From: Halobacillus litoralis
GTDB lineage: Bacteria > Bacillota > Bacilli > Bacillales > Halobacillaceae
Length of the DNA: 64,000 nucleotides
NCBI RefSeq assembly: GCF_020524085.2
Contig: NZ_CP129016.1
Span: 2,040,001-2,104,000 of the forward strand
Direction of reading: 5' to 3'
How positions within the stretch are numbered: position 1 is the first letter of the stretch; the number at the start of each line of letters is the position of its first letter. The notes below the pieces were generated by a model that was given only the letters and a program-made list of their open reading frames with translations, searched no databases and was not told the origin of the DNA. Positions 36,696 through 48,500 of the stretch are shown one piece after another. Both the position numbers and the translations under genes were made by a program.

Positions 36696-37295
36696 GTGGC
36701 CCAGGAGCAGCGAGGAAAAGTTTATGAAGGTGTTCTTCAACAGTTGAAATCCTACATTGAAGAGCATCGGTTAAAGCCTGGAGATAAGCTCCCTTCAGAA
36801 CGAGAGTTAAGTGAACAACTGAATGTAGGCAGATCCTCAATCCGGGAAGCCTTTCGGGCGATGGAGCTCTTAGGATTGATTGAAACAAGAAGAGGCGAAG
36901 GCACCTATATGAGAGCATATCGTCCTTACCATATGGTCGAGCTGCTTTCCAACTTCTTACTTAACGAATCAAGGACCAAGAGTGAATTGATGACTGCTAA
37001 ACAAATGATAGAAAAAGAAGTACTGCTTTTGTTGAACGGAAGTTTAGCCCGCCAGGATATGAGCGCATTAAAATCAATCATATCCGGCCATTCCAACACT
37101 CAGAGGCACCAAAAGGTATTTGAATATTTGTTCAGCCTTTGTGATCAACCTCTCCTTCTGTCGATGTGGCAATTCATCTCAGGATTTACCCATACCTTCC
37201 ATGATGTAAGCTATTCTGATGAATGGTATGAAGAATTAGTAAGCGTCATGGAAGAAGAAGAAGATACAATGAAAATTATACGTCTATTTCAATGA
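36696..37295 (+). CDS. GntR-family transcriptional regulator (FadR-like)
   Basis: This protein has about 199 residues. An N-terminal winged helix-turn-helix (LKPGDKLPSERELSEQLNVG, then RSSIREAFRAMELLG) is clear. The helical C-terminal part is shorter than a usual FCD domain (about 120 residues), so its ligand pocket may be reduced. GTG at 36696 follows AAGAGGTG; an in-frame ATG at 36657 would add 13 residues. It sits between the malic enzyme and accD genes and is a good candidate for the palindrome at 35321-35337, and possibly the one at 37309-37327. It could link malate or pyruvate use to fatty-acid synthesis. Confidence 0.85.
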   Translation: MAQEQRGKVYEGVLQQLKSYIEEHRLKPGDKLPSERELSEQLNVGRSSIREAFRAMELLGLIETRRGEGTYMRAYRPYHMVELLSNFLLNESRTKSELMTAKQMIEKEVLLLLNGSLARQDMSALKSIISGHSNTQRHQKVFEYLFSLCDQPLLLSMWQFISGFTHTFHDVSYSDEWYEELVSVMEEEEDTMKIIRLFQ

Positions 37296-37308
37296 TCGTA
37301 TCGTTTAG

Positions 37309-37327
37309 TGTCGAATCTAATTCGACA
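37309..37327. promoter_or_regulatory. 19-bp perfect palindrome upstream of accD
   Basis: TGTCGAAT-CTA-ATTCGACA is an exact 8-3-8 inverted repeat, 14 bases after the regulator stop and about 75 bases before accD. There is no T-run after it, so it is more likely an operator than a terminator. It does not match the FapR or LexA consensus I know. Confidence 0.55.
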
Positions 37328-37402
37328 GAATGAGTCATATTGCGAATTGGAATTTATGTATATTGTAAAGAAAGGAAGCTTTGTCCCAAAGGAGGAATCA
37401 CC

Positions 37403-38263
37403 TTGCTAAGAGACTTTTTCAGCAAGAAAAAAAGATACGCATCCATCCCGAGCCAAGAAGCAAAGCAGGATGTACCTGAAGGTTTGATGCAGAAATGTCC
37501 AAACTGCCAGAAAATCTTCTATAGAAAAGAATTAAATCGAAACATGAATGTTTGCCCTCATTGCGATCATCATCATCGTCTAAGTGCGTACGAACGTATC
37601 CAACATTTATTTGATGAGGAATCCTTTGTAGAATGGGACAAACATATGATTTCCAACAACCCATTGCATTTCCCGGAATACGAAGAAAAATTGGAAAAGG
37701 ACCGTCAAAAGTCTGACTTGAATGAAGCGGTTGTCACTGGAAAGGCGAAAATGAATGACATGGAGACAGCTGTGGCCGTCATGGATGCCCGCTTCCGAAT
37801 GGGAAGCATGGGATCGGTGGTAGGTGAGAAAATTACGAACGCCATCGAAAATGCTAGAAAAGAGAATCTTCCATTTATCATTTTTACAGCATCCGGCGGT
37901 GCAAGAATGCAGGAAGGTGTGCTTAGCCTTATGCAAATGGGGAAAACATCGGTCGCTCTCCAGCGTCTTCATGCAGACGGAGGTCTTTTCATTTCCGTCA
38001 TGACCCATCCGACAACAGGCGGTGTTTCTGCAAGTTTTGCCTCATTAGGTGATTATAATTTTGCAGAGCCTGGTGCTTTAATTGGATTTGCAGGTCGGAG
38101 AATCATTGAACAAACGATTCGTGAAAAGCTTCCAGAAGATTTTCAGACAGCTGAATTCCTCCTGGAACATGGTCAACTGGACAAAGTCATTCACCGGCAT
38201 GACATGAAAAAGACACTAACGACGGTTCTTGATCTTCATAATGTGGGAGGTGACCAATCGTGA
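37403..38263 (+). CDS. accD: Acetyl-CoA carboxylase carboxyltransferase, beta subunit
   Basis: This 286-residue protein transfers carboxyl from carboxybiotin to acetyl-CoA together with AccA, the committed step of fatty-acid synthesis. A four-cysteine zinc ribbon near residues 29-51 (CPNC ... CPHC) precedes the crotonase-like domain ([18 protein letters not shown]). The TTG start follows AAAGGAGGAA; the frame is open upstream without another ribosome site. It overlaps accA by 4 bases, indicating translational coupling. Confidence 0.96.
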   Translation: MLRDFFSKKKRYASIPSQEAKQDVPEGLMQKCPNCQKIFYRKELNRNMNVCPHCDHHHRLSAYERIQHLFDEESFVEWDKHMISNNPLHFPEYEEKLEKDRQKSDLNEAVVTGKAKMNDMETAVAVMDARFRMGSMGSVVGEKITNAIENARKENLPFIIFTASGGARMQEGVLSLMQMGKTSVALQRLHADGGLFISVMTHPTTGGVSASFASLGDYNFAEPGALIGFAGRRIIEQTIREKLPEDFQTAEFLLEHGQLDKVIHRHDMKKTLTTVLDLHNVGGDQS

Positions 38264-39222
38264 AGCACGTACTTGAATTCGAGAAACCGGTCATTGAACT
38301 AAGAGAAAAAATCTCTGATTTAAAGCGACTGACTGAAAATAGTGAAATGGATCTAAGTGACGAAATCGTCACGTTAGAGAAGCGATTGGAAAGACTTGAA
38401 ACAGATGTGTATGATCGAATGGCTCCATGGGATCGTGTGCAAATGGCAAGGCACCCTGAGAGACCAACGACGCTAGATTATATCGAATATCTTTTCACAG
38501 ACTTTCTTGAGCTTCACGGGGACCGTAATTTTGGTGACGATGCTGCAATCGTCTCTGGAATTGCAAAATTCAAAGGTCGCCCCGTAACCGTGATTGGTCA
38601 TCAGAGGGGTAAAGATACAAAAGAAAATATACGCCGTAATTTCGGCATGCCTCATCCTGAAGGGTACAGAAAAGCTCTCCGCTTAATGAAACAGGCAGAT
38701 AAATTCAAGAGACCGATCATTACATTTATCGACACAAAGGGTGCCTATCCTGGGAAAGCAGCAGAGGAAAGAGGCCAAAGTGAAGCAATTGCCAGAAACT
38801 TGATGGAAATGGCAGGTCTCACAGTTCCTGTAATATGTATAGTGATTGGTGAAGGTGGTAGCGGTGGTGCGCTCGGCCTTGGTATTGGAGATCGTATTTT
38901 CATGCTCGAGAATTCCACATATTCTGTGATTTCCCCAGAAGGGGCTTCCTCTATTTTATGGAAGGATGCAGGCCTAGCCCAGGAAGCGGCAGAATCCATG
39001 AAAATTACTTCCTATGACTTGAAAAAATTGAATGTCATTGATGGTGTCATCCCAGAGGTAAGAGGGGGAGCGCACAGGGATATTCAGGCGCAGGCTCAAG
39101 AAATTGAGAAAATCATTGCCGAATCTTTAGAGACGTTGAGTACTCTTGAAGTTGAGGAATTATTAGAAAAACGTTTCTTAAAGTATAAAAATATTGGCGA
39201 TTACACGTATCTTGATTTATAA
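38260..39222 (+). CDS. accA: Acetyl-CoA carboxylase carboxyltransferase, alpha subunit
   Basis: This 320-residue protein partners AccD in the carboxyltransferase heterotetramer. The N-terminal helical region is followed by a crotonase-like fold with [20 protein letters not shown] and [16 protein letters not shown]. The GTG start lies within the accD stop (GTGA). A short terminator-like hairpin follows. Confidence 0.97.
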   Translation: MKHVLEFEKPVIELREKISDLKRLTENSEMDLSDEIVTLEKRLERLETDVYDRMAPWDRVQMARHPERPTTLDYIEYLFTDFLELHGDRNFGDDAAIVSGIAKFKGRPVTVIGHQRGKDTKENIRRNFGMPHPEGYRKALRLMKQADKFKRPIITFIDTKGAYPGKAAEERGQSEAIARNLMEMAGLTVPVICIVIGEGGSGGALGLGIGDRIFMLENSTYSVISPEGASSILWKDAGLAQEAAESMKITSYDLKKLNVIDGVIPEVRGGAHRDIQAQAQEIEKIIAESLETLSTLEVEELLEKRFLKYKNIGDYTYLDL

Positions 39223-39253
39223 TAGGATGGTTGAAATTAATAAGTCCGTAAAG

Positions 39254-39283
39254 AAAGGTCGCACTTGGGTGCGGCTTTTCGCA
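39254..39283 (+). terminator. Probable terminator of accD-accA
   Basis: A 7-bp stem with one G-T pair (39258-39264 with 39269-39275) is followed by TTTT. Confidence 0.65.
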
Positions 39284-39420
39284 TCTTAACAGGATGGTAA
39301 CGCTATCATTGATGAATGGAATGTTGAAGTTTTATTAATTGTATAGACTAGAGGATAGGCTATCCTTATAAAAATAGACGGAGGTTTCGATTCATCTTTG
39401 GGTGGGGACAACATAAATAG

Positions 39421-40401
<981 letters not shown>

Positions 40402-40429
40402 TGCAAGAGGCACTTGAGGAGGAAATAAA

Positions 40430-42193
40430 ATGTTTAGAAAAACAAAAATCGTTAGTACAATCGGACCTGCTTCTGAGTCTGTCGAAAAATTGACCCAGCT
40501 GATTGAAGCAGGGATGAATGTCGCTCGTTTGAATTTCTCACACGGAGATTTTGAAGAGCACGGAGCTAGAATCGATAATATCCGTGAAGCTTCTAAAGCG
40601 ACAGGTAAGACTGTAGCTATTCTACTTGATACAAAAGGTCCGGAAATTCGTACCGGGACATTGAAAGATGGAGAAGCTTATTTGGAAAAAGGCTCAACGA
40701 CTTATGTATCTATGGACGAAATTGAAGGGGATGCTGAACGCTTCTCTGTCACTTATCCTGGATTGATCAATGATGTTCACCCGGGCTCTAAGATCTTGTT
40801 GGATGATGGCCTCGTAGAACTTCAAGTAGAAGAAATCGACAAAGAGAAAAATGAGATTAAGACGACTGTATTGAACAATGGCCCATTGAAAAATAAAAAA
40901 GGGGTCAACGTTCCCAATGTAAGTGTCAACTTGCCTGGAATTACGGAAAAAGATGCGAAGGATATCGAGTTCGGAATCGAGCAAGGCGTTGACTTTATCG
41001 CTGCATCTTTCGTACGTCGTGCGTCAGATGTTCTAGAAATTAAAGAACTTCTTGAGAAACATAACGCCAGTCACATTCAAATCATTCCAAAAATCGAAAA
41101 CCAAGAAGGTGTCGACAACATCGATGATATCCTTGAAGTCAGCGATGGCTTGATGGTTGCTCGTGGAGACCTTGGTGTTGAAATTCCAGCTGAAGATGTA
41201 CCACTTGTACAAAAGCGTTTAATTCGTAAATGTAATGAAGCAGGTAAGCCTGTCATTACAGCTACTCAAATGCTTGACTCAATGCAACGTAACCCACGTC
41301 CGACTCGTGCAGAAGCGTCTGACGTTGCGAACGCTATTTTTGATGGTACGGATGCAATTATGCTTTCTGGTGAAACAGCTGCAGGAGATTACCCTGTTGA
41401 GGCCGTTCAAACGATGCATAATATTGCAAGCAAAACAGAAACAGGTTTAAACCACATGGCTCTATTGCAAGAACGTTCCAAGCACAGTGACATGACAATC
41501 ACGGATGCGATCAGCCAGTCGGTTACTCATACGGCGATTAACTTAAACGCAGCAGCTATCGTTACACCTACAGAAAGTGGACATACGGCTCGCATGATTT
41601 CTAAGTATCGTCCGAAAGCCCCGATTGTAGCTATTACTTCTGATGAAGAAGTGAACCGTAAGCTATCCCTCGTTTGGGGAGTTTATGCCGTAATGGGACC
41701 ACGTGCTTACTCTACGGATGATATGCTGGATGTCGCAGTTGAACGCAGCCTTGCTTCCGGTCTTGCTATTCGCGGTGACCGCGTAGTTATCACTGGTGGT
41801 GTGCCTGTTGGTGAGAGTGGTACAACGAACTTGATGAAAGTCCACGTCATTGGTGATGTCCTAGTAAAAGGACAAGGCGTTGGCCAGAAGAGTGCTTATG
41901 GACGTGCCATCGTAACTAAGAATGCGCAGGAAGCTATCGATCGTGTCGAGGATGGAGACATCTTGGTCACACAAGGAACAGATCGTGACATGATGCCAGC
42001 CATTGAAAAAGCTGCCGGTATCATTACAATGGAAGGTGGACTTACTTCTCATGCAGCGGTGGTCGGATTAAGTCTTGGTATTCCAGTCATTGTTGGAGTT
42101 AACGATGCTCTTGAATTGATCAAGGATGGTTCTGACATTACCATTGATAGTTCACGTGGTGATATTTATGAAGGGCACGCAAGTGTATTATAA
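40430..42193 (+). CDS. pyk: Pyruvate kinase with C-terminal PEP-utiliser domain
   Basis: This 587-residue enzyme makes pyruvate and ATP from phosphoenolpyruvate and ADP. The barrel and regulatory domains (1-475) include [25 protein letters not shown] and [11 protein letters not shown]. The extra C-terminal domain (about 500-587) carries the phospho-histidine-like motif [11 protein letters not shown], which is usual in Bacillus and Geobacillus. AGGAGG precedes the ATG. Confidence 0.97.
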   Translation: MFRKTKIVSTIGPASESVEKLTQLIEAGMNVARLNFSHGDFEEHGARIDNIREASKATGKTVAILLDTKGPEIRTGTLKDGEAYLEKGSTTYVSMDEIEGDAERFSVTYPGLINDVHPGSKILLDDGLVELQVEEIDKEKNEIKTTVLNNGPLKNKKGVNVPNVSVNLPGITEKDAKDIEFGIEQGVDFIAASFVRRASDVLEIKELLEKHNASHIQIIPKIENQEGVDNIDDILEVSDGLMVARGDLGVEIPAEDVPLVQKRLIRKCNEAGKPVITATQMLDSMQRNPRPTRAEASDVANAIFDGTDAIMLSGETAAGDYPVEAVQTMHNIASKTETGLNHMALLQERSKHSDMTITDAISQSVTHTAINLNAAAIVTPTESGHTARMISKYRPKAPIVAITSDEEVNRKLSLVWGVYAVMGPRAYSTDDMLDVAVERSLASGLAIRGDRVVITGGVPVGESGTTNLMKVHVIGDVLVKGQGVGQKSAYGRAIVTKNAQEAIDRVEDGDILVTQGTDRDMMPAIEKAAGIITMEGGLTSHAAVVGLSLGIPVIVGVNDALELIKDGSDITIDSSRGDIYEGHASVL

Positions 42194-42203
42194 GACTGAA
42201 ACG

Positions 42204-42243
42204 AGAGAAGGCAGGGGAGTGTTTACTCCTCTGCCTTTTCTTT
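42204..42243 (+). terminator. Rho-independent terminator of pfkA-pyk
   Basis: The stem 42206-42220 with 42225-42240, with minor mismatch, is followed by a T-rich tract. Confidence 0.87.
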
Positions 42244-42298
42244 TCATTGTATCCTCAAAAGAGGTATAATAGAGGAAATGGAAAGAAGGGAAGATTCT

Positions 42299-42691
42299 AT
42301 GTTTCGTTGGTTATTGCTTTTTATTTTAGTGGTACCCGCATTAGAAATTGGTGTACTCATATGGACAGGAAATTTAATCGGACCAATATGGGTCATTCTT
42401 TTAATTATATTGACAGGCGTTTTAGGTGCATGGTTGGCTAAAAAGCAGGGGTTAGAAACAATCAGGAACTTTCAGCAGTCCGTACAATATGGACAAATGC
42501 CTCAAGATACACTTTTAGATGGTGCCTGCATACTTGTCGGTGGAGCTGTATTGCTTACACCTGGGTTTATCACAGATGCGATTGGATTCTTATTGTTGTT
42601 CCCGGCAACCAGGTCCCCTATCAAACGAGTCATACGAAAAGCGATCGAAAAAGCCATGCAAAAAGGAACGATTACCATATACAGAAAATAA
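42299..42691 (+). CDS. fxsA: FxsA family membrane protein
   Basis: This 130-residue protein has about four hydrophobic segments. The N-terminus FRWLLLFILVVPALEIGVL and the LTPGFITDAIGFLLLFPATR region are typical of FxsA, named for suppressing F-exclusion of phage T7 in E. coli. ATG at 42299 follows GAAGGGA. A perfect -10 TATAAT lies at 42265-42270 with only a weak -35. Its function in Bacillus is not established. Confidence 0.9.
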   Translation: MFRWLLLFILVVPALEIGVLIWTGNLIGPIWVILLIILTGVLGAWLAKKQGLETIRNFQQSVQYGQMPQDTLLDGACILVGGAVLLTPGFITDAIGFLLLFPATRSPIKRVIRKAIEKAMQKGTITIYRK

Positions 42692-42695
42692 AAAC

Positions 42696-42727
42696 AAACT
42701 CAGAGATTTATTTCTCTGAGTTTTTTG
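42696..42727 (+). terminator. Rho-independent terminator of fxsA
   Basis: A 10-bp stem (42697-42706 with 42713-42722) is followed by TTTTT. Confidence 0.88.
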
Positions 42728-42845
42728 CTTTTGAACTTACACCCTATTGATTTAACTTAAGCTGTATATAATGTGGAAGATGGGGTTTTGATATAACCAG
42801 GTATCAAATCCGTATCAAGAACCAGGGGATCCGGGGAACCTCTCG

Positions 42846-43958
42846 CTAGTTTTTTCCTAATATATATGTCCAAATTTCTTTGGTCACTCCTGTTTTAACT
42901 AATGTCTGAATGGTCATGAGGACGATAGGGCTGATCAGCATCCCTATTCCTCCAAATAGTTGAAAACCGAGAAAAAGACTGATGAGAAGGATAATAGGAG
43001 GGACACCAAAGTGATCAGCCAGCAATTTTGGTTCGAGTGTTTGTCTTGTCAGCATGACAACCATATAGAGGATGGATAAGCAGATCGTCATCATAAATTC
43101 TCCGGTGAGAAATTGGTAGATAATCCACGGGAGAAAGATGATGCCTGTTCCTACATAGGGGATAAAATCGACAAGAGCTGCGAGAAATGTTATGGTCAAA
43201 GGGTGTGGAGCACCGATGATGAGTAACCCCATTGCAATGATAGAAGTTGAAATCATAACGAGCGTGCACTGAGCACGGATCAGTCCTTTGATGGTATGAA
43301 TAAATTCACCCTGGAAGATATACATACGTTCAGAAAGGTTATCAGGAAAAATTTTATTCAAAAACTTCATTATAATATACCAGTCTTTGCATATGAAGAA
43401 AGTAGCAAGCAGGGTAATAAAGACGAAGGCGAAAGAAGATGGAAGCTCTGCAAGAAAAATCCCTGTTGCTTCAAGTGCACTGTTTAACAAGGAGAGACTT
43501 GTCTCACTGAATTTCTCCTGAGCTACCTTCATATATTCTTCCAATGTTTGCTGCTGGTTTGCACTTAATTTGTCGGTGAATGCTTCTCCCCTGGATATTA
43601 AAGGGCTCAAGAGATGCATAAATCCTTGAGTTAAGTAGTTGGTTAGTAGAGAAAAATGACCAGGAACTCCAGACGCTAAATACTGAATACCTCGAATGAT
43701 TTCTGCCACTAATAGTGCTAAGAGCCCTCCTGCAAGCCCACCGAAAATGAACAGAACAAGCAAAATAGACGCACCTCTTGGAATCCGCAGGTGTTTGTTA
43801 AACAATTGAATAAAGGGTTGGAAGAAGACAGATAACACAATAGCAAATATAAACGGCTGCAAGTATATCCAGGAAAAATAAGTGAAGAATAGAAGGCTGA
43901 CAGCGATTATGACAACGAAAATAAACCGTAGAATTGCTTGTAATATTTGGTTATCCAT
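42846..43958 (-). CDS. ytvI: AI-2E-family transporter, YtvI sporulation integral membrane protein
   Basis: This 370-residue polytopic protein has the AI-2E/PerM topology. Helices at the N-terminus precede a soluble loop (about 100-160) and then clustered C-terminal helices with LVDFIPYVGTGIIFLPWIIY. In B. subtilis this position holds ytvI. The ATG at 43956-43958 has GGGAGGTG 6 bases upstream; an in-frame GTG at 43965 overlaps that site. It is divergent from citZ. Substrate is unknown. Confidence 0.88.
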   Translation of the reverse strand: MDNQILQAILRFIFVVIIAVSLLFFTYFSWIYLQPFIFAIVLSVFFQPFIQLFNKHLRIPRGASILLVLFIFGGLAGGLLALLVAEIIRGIQYLASGVPGHFSLLTNYLTQGFMHLLSPLISRGEAFTDKLSANQQQTLEEYMKVAQEKFSETSLSLLNSALEATGIFLAELPSSFAFVFITLLATFFICKDWYIIMKFLNKIFPDNLSERMYIFQGEFIHTIKGLIRAQCTLVMISTSIIAMGLLIIGAPHPLTITFLAALVDFIPYVGTGIIFLPWIIYQFLTGEFMMTICLSILYMVVMLTRQTLEPKLLADHFGVPPIILLISLFLGFQLFGGIGMLISPIVLMTIQTLVKTGVTKEIWTYILGKN

Positions 43959-44092
43959 ATCATCCACCTCCCCATGGTAAAAATGAGTTTGAGCTTTGAT
44001 TAGGCAATGAAAAAATAGATAGGAACGAATGTATAATTATAATAATTATGTAGGAATATTCGATAAAATCCTGCAAAATTAAACGGTTTCAA

Positions 44093-44121
44093 TTCACATT
44101 CTCTTCAGAATACTTTATAAT
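44093..44121 (+). promoter_or_regulatory. Sigma-A promoter of citZ
   Basis: The -35 TTCACA (44093-44098) and perfect -10 TATAAT (44116-44121) have a 17-base spacer. The predicted start near 44128 leaves a leader of about 95 bases. Confidence 0.82.
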
Positions 44122-44161
44122 TGTCTGTGGGGTAGTTTTCCTAAAAGGTAAATAAGCAAAT

Positions 44162-44176
44162 AGTAAAGCGTTTTCT
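44162..44176 (+). promoter_or_regulatory. Possible cre site in the citZ leader
   Basis: AGTAAAGCGTTTTCT matches the longer cre consensus WTGNAARCGNWWWCA except at three positions. It lies about 35-49 bases into the predicted transcript, where CcpA could block elongation. In B. subtilis CcpA represses citZ. Confidence 0.45.
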
Positions 44177-44222
44177 TATTAGAGTTTTAAGGAAAAAGGA
44201 ATTTTTGAAAGGGAGAGATTGT

Positions 44223-45341
44223 ATGTCATCATCAACTAAAGGTCTTGAAGGAATTACAGCAACTGAATCATCCATAAGTTCAATCATCGACGATAAACTG
44301 ACATATGTCGGATATGATATCGATGACCTGGCAAATAACTCCAGTTTTGAAGAGGTTGTCTACCTTCTCTGGAATCAAAAGCTACCAAATAAAGAAGAAT
44401 TGGATGCTTTTAAGGAAGAACTTATTTCAAATATGGACATTCCGACTGAAGTTGTCGATCATCTGAAGTCTTATGATCTGTCGACAGTACACCCTATGGC
44501 TGCTTTGCGTACGGCTGTTTCCATGCTTGGACTCTACGATCCTGAGTCTGATGTCATGGAAGAGGAAGCGAATAAGCGGAAAGCGCTGCGTTTACAAGCG
44601 AAAATCCCTACGGTTGTAACTGCATTTGCTCGTATCCGTAAAGGAGAAGAGCCGGTATCACCTAAAAAAGATTTGAGTTTTGCAGGAAACTTCCTTTATA
44701 TGCTCAACGGAAAAGACCCTGAAGACTTAGAAGTGGAAGCTTTCAATAAAGCACTTGTCCTTCATGCCGATCACGAGTTGAATGCGTCTACATTTACAGC
44801 CCGTGTCTGTGTAGCTACGCTCTCTGATGTGTACTCTGGAGTGACGGCTGCTATTGGAGCTTTGAAAGGCCCATTGCATGGTGGTGCGAATGAACGCGTC
44901 ATGAAGATGCTTACAGAAATCGGAAGTGTCGAGAACGCAATTCCTGCCATCGAGAAAAAGCTGGAAAACAAAGAAAAAATCATGGGTATGGGGCACCGTG
45001 TCTACCGTTCAGGAGATCCACGTGCAAAACACTTGAAAGAAATGTCCCGTGAATTGACAGGACTTACAGGTCACTCCAAATACTATGAAATGTCTATTAA
45101 AATTGAGGACTATATTAAAGAGAACAAAGGTCTTCCAGCGAATGTGGACTTTTATTCAGCATCTGTTTATCATAGTCTTGGAATCGATCACGATATTTTC
45201 ACACCAATCTTCGCCGTTTCCCGTGTGTCCGGCTGGTTGGCGCATATTCTCGAGCAGTACTCCAACAACCGTCTGATTCGTCCACGTGCGGAATACGTAG
45301 GACCTAAAGGCCAAAGTTATACACCAATTGAGGATCGATAA
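44223..45341 (+). CDS. citZ: Citrate synthase
   Basis: This 372-residue enzyme condenses oxaloacetate and acetyl-CoA, entering the TCA cycle. Active-site regions are GPLHGGANERVMKML (His), MGMGHRVYRSGDPRAK (His) and FYSASVYHSLG. ATG at 44223 follows GGGAGAGA. It heads the citZ-icd-mdh cluster as in B. subtilis. About 110 bases separate it from icd and include a small GC hairpin (GCCGG/CCGGC near 45349-45362) without a strong T-run. Confidence 0.97.
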   Translation: MSSSTKGLEGITATESSISSIIDDKLTYVGYDIDDLANNSSFEEVVYLLWNQKLPNKEELDAFKEELISNMDIPTEVVDHLKSYDLSTVHPMAALRTAVSMLGLYDPESDVMEEEANKRKALRLQAKIPTVVTAFARIRKGEEPVSPKKDLSFAGNFLYMLNGKDPEDLEVEAFNKALVLHADHELNASTFTARVCVATLSDVYSGVTAAIGALKGPLHGGANERVMKMLTEIGSVENAIPAIEKKLENKEKIMGMGHRVYRSGDPRAKHLKEMSRELTGLTGHSKYYEMSIKIEDYIKENKGLPANVDFYSASVYHSLGIDHDIFTPIFAVSRVSGWLAHILEQYSNNRLIRPRAEYVGPKGQSYTPIEDR

Positions 45342-45451
45342 GAGAGCAGCCGGTACGCCGGCACGCCTCCCTTTTTATTCAACTTATTTTAACGTATGAT
45401 AGAAGAGGATGATCCATCCATATTTCTTACAAAATATTAGGAGGGTTTATT

Positions 45452-46726
45452 GTGACACAAGCACAAAAAATTACAGTAGAACAAAACGGATCACTAAATG
45501 TACCAGAGCGTCCGGTTATTCCTTACATCGAAGGTGATGGAATCGGTCCTGATATTTGGGCAGCCGCTAGCCGCGTGATCGAAGCTGCCGTTGATAAAGC
45601 ATACAATAGTGAGAAATCCATCGAGTGGAAAGAAGTACTTGCTGGTCAGAAAGCTTATGATGAAACAGGTGAGTGGCTTCCAGAAGCAACTCTGGATACA
45701 ATCAGAGATTACAAGATTGCAATCAAAGGTCCTTTGACGACTCCAATTGGTGGCGGAATCCGTTCATTGAACGTAGCCCTTCGTCAAGAGTTGGACTTGT
45801 TTACATGCCTACGTCCTGTACGCTACTTCGAAGGGGTACCTTCTCCGGTTAAGCGTCCAGAAGATACAGATATGGCAATCTTCCGTGAAAACACTGAAGA
45901 TATTTATGCAGGTATCGAGTGGCAAAAAGGAACACCAGAAGTGAAGAAAGTCATCGACTTCCTTCAAAACGAAATGGGTGTACATAACATTCGTTTCCCT
46001 GAAACTTCCGGAATCGGAATTAAGCCGGTATCCGAAGAAGGTACGAAGCGATTGGTTCGTGCAGCAATTGATTATGCATTGAATGAAGGACGTAAAAACG
46101 TCACGCTCGTACACAAAGGAAACATTATGAAGTTCACAGAGGGCTCCTTCAAAGCTTGGGGTTATGAAGTTGCTGAAGAGGAATATGCTGATAAAGTATT
46201 CACATGGGCAGAATATGACCGTATTGTTGAAAAAGAAGGTAAAGACGCTGCAAACAAAGCTCAGGACGCAGCAGAAGCTGAAGGTAAGATCATCGTAAAA
46301 GATGCGATCGCAGATATCTTCCTTCAACAAATTCTTACTCGTCCGAAAGAGTTCGATGTTGTTGCAACGATGAACCTAAACGGAGACTACATCTCTGATG
46401 CACTCGCTGCACAAGTGGGTGGAATTGGAATTGCTCCAGGTGCAAACATCAACTTTGAAACAGGACATGCAATCTTTGAAGCGACACATGGTACAGCTCC
46501 GAAGTATGCGGGTCTTGATAAAGTGAATCCATCTTCTGTTATCCTTTCTGGTGTGCTTATGCTTGAGCACCTCGGTTGGAGAGAAGCGGCTGATTTAATC
46601 ACGAAATCTATGGACAAAACAATCGGAAGTAAGGTTGTCACATATGATTTCGCTCGTATGATGGAAGGCGCAACAGAAGTGAAATGCTCTGAGTTCGGTG
46701 ATGAACTGATTAAGAATATGGATTAA
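45452..46726 (+). CDS. icd: Isocitrate dehydrogenase (NADP)
   Basis: This 424-residue enzyme converts isocitrate to 2-oxoglutarate. Motifs: [12 protein letters not shown] near the N-terminus, [34 protein letters not shown] with the substrate-binding region, and [20 protein letters not shown]. The GTG start follows TAGGAGGG. It lies 20 bases before mdh and shares its transcript. Confidence 0.97.
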   Translation: MTQAQKITVEQNGSLNVPERPVIPYIEGDGIGPDIWAAASRVIEAAVDKAYNSEKSIEWKEVLAGQKAYDETGEWLPEATLDTIRDYKIAIKGPLTTPIGGGIRSLNVALRQELDLFTCLRPVRYFEGVPSPVKRPEDTDMAIFRENTEDIYAGIEWQKGTPEVKKVIDFLQNEMGVHNIRFPETSGIGIKPVSEEGTKRLVRAAIDYALNEGRKNVTLVHKGNIMKFTEGSFKAWGYEVAEEEYADKVFTWAEYDRIVEKEGKDAANKAQDAAEAEGKIIVKDAIADIFLQQILTRPKEFDVVATMNLNGDYISDALAAQVGGIGIAPGANINFETGHAIFEATHGTAPKYAGLDKVNPSSVILSGVLMLEHLGWREAADLITKSMDKTIGSKVVTYDFARMMEGATEVKCSEFGDELIKNMD

Positions 46727-46746
46727 TCAATAAGGGAGAGTGGGTC

Positions 46747-47688
<942 letters not shown>

Positions 47689-47692
47689 AGGT

Positions 47693-47731
47693 GAAGGGAT
47701 TCGGGGAAAACCCTCGGGTCCCTTTTTTTAA
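47693..47731 (+). terminator. Rho-independent terminator of citZ-icd-mdh
   Basis: AAGGGA and GGG pair with CCC and TCCCTT around an A-rich loop, followed by seven T residues. Confidence 0.8.
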
Positions 47732-47763
47732 CACTAAAGAAAACGCTTACAAGAGGTGAGGAT

Positions 47764-48240
47764 ATGTTAGGAAAAAAGAGAAAGCTTGGAAAGAAAATCA
47801 ATGATTTGAAAACCGGCGAAAAATTCACGACTTCTTTTACAGTCGAAGACCGTGATTTACTTATGTATCTAGGTTTGACCAATGATGCAAACCCTTTGTA
47901 TATTCAGCATGATTATGCTTCACAAACACCTTTTAAACGCCCGGTCGTACCGACAGTTATGGTATTTGGTATGGTGTCGTCTATTGTATCCATGCATTTG
48001 CCTGGTCCGGGGAGTCACATCATAAAGCAAAATATAGAATACCCTAAACCTGTTTATCATTATTCAGACGTCCGTTTTGACGCTGAAGTAACAGCTATTC
48101 ACAAAGAAGAACATCAAGTTGAACTGCAAGTGGTAGGACTTGATGAAGAAGGCGACGAGGTCGTGAGAGGAATGCTTGTCGTTCAACCACCGTATGAACC
48201 CGATTCTATGAATGCAATCTCATTGGAGAACTTTTATTAA
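47764..48240 (+). CDS. MaoC-like hotdog-fold protein
   Basis: This 158-residue single-domain protein resembles MaoC/(R)-specific enoyl-CoA hydratases. The active-site loop reads LGLTNDANPLYIQHDYA. The usual GDxNPLHxD has its histidine replaced by tyrosine, with another histidine three residues later, so normal hydratase chemistry is uncertain. The start follows GAGGTGAGG. It stands alone between the mdh terminator and phoP. Possible roles: hydratase, thioesterase-like or acyl-binding protein. Confidence 0.78.
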   Translation: MLGKKRKLGKKINDLKTGEKFTTSFTVEDRDLLMYLGLTNDANPLYIQHDYASQTPFKRPVVPTVMVFGMVSSIVSMHLPGPGSHIIKQNIEYPKPVYHYSDVRFDAEVTAIHKEEHQVELQVVGLDEEGDEVVRGMLVVQPPYEPDSMNAISLENFY

Positions 48241-48274
48241 ATTCGGAACTGCCGCTTAGTTCTCACTTATTACA

Positions 48275-48312
48275 ACAAGCCGCTCGGACTAAAAAGAGGC
48301 CAGCGGCTTATT
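48275..48312 (+). terminator. Probable terminator of the MaoC-like gene
   Basis: AAGCCGCT pairs with AGCGGCTT around a loop of about 20 bases, followed by a pyrimidine-rich tract. The T-run is weak. Confidence 0.5.
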
Positions 48313-48500
48313 CCTCTTTTCGCCATACCCCTAAAGATAGGCACACCATCCGCTTCCTTTTCCACATAATCTAAGAGTCTTTAAACGGATGAAAAAGAGC
48401 TTAATGTCTATATTAAGATTAAGTAAAAATGGTAAAGATCCGTATTCAAATTGTAAACTTCATTGTATGATGAAAGTAACTTGTAGTAGAGGTGATGGCA

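Noticed and set aside
44031..44050. CcpC-type ATAA/TTAT dyad upstream of citZ
   Set aside because: The region is simply AT-rich, and spacing between half-sites does not fit ATAA-N7-TTAT; it also lies upstream of the -35.
48380..48475. PHO boxes and promoter upstream of phoP
   Set aside because: TTAAGA/TTAAGT-like repeats and a TATGAT hexamer exist, but spacing does not fit a clear PhoP box or -35, so I did not annotate them.
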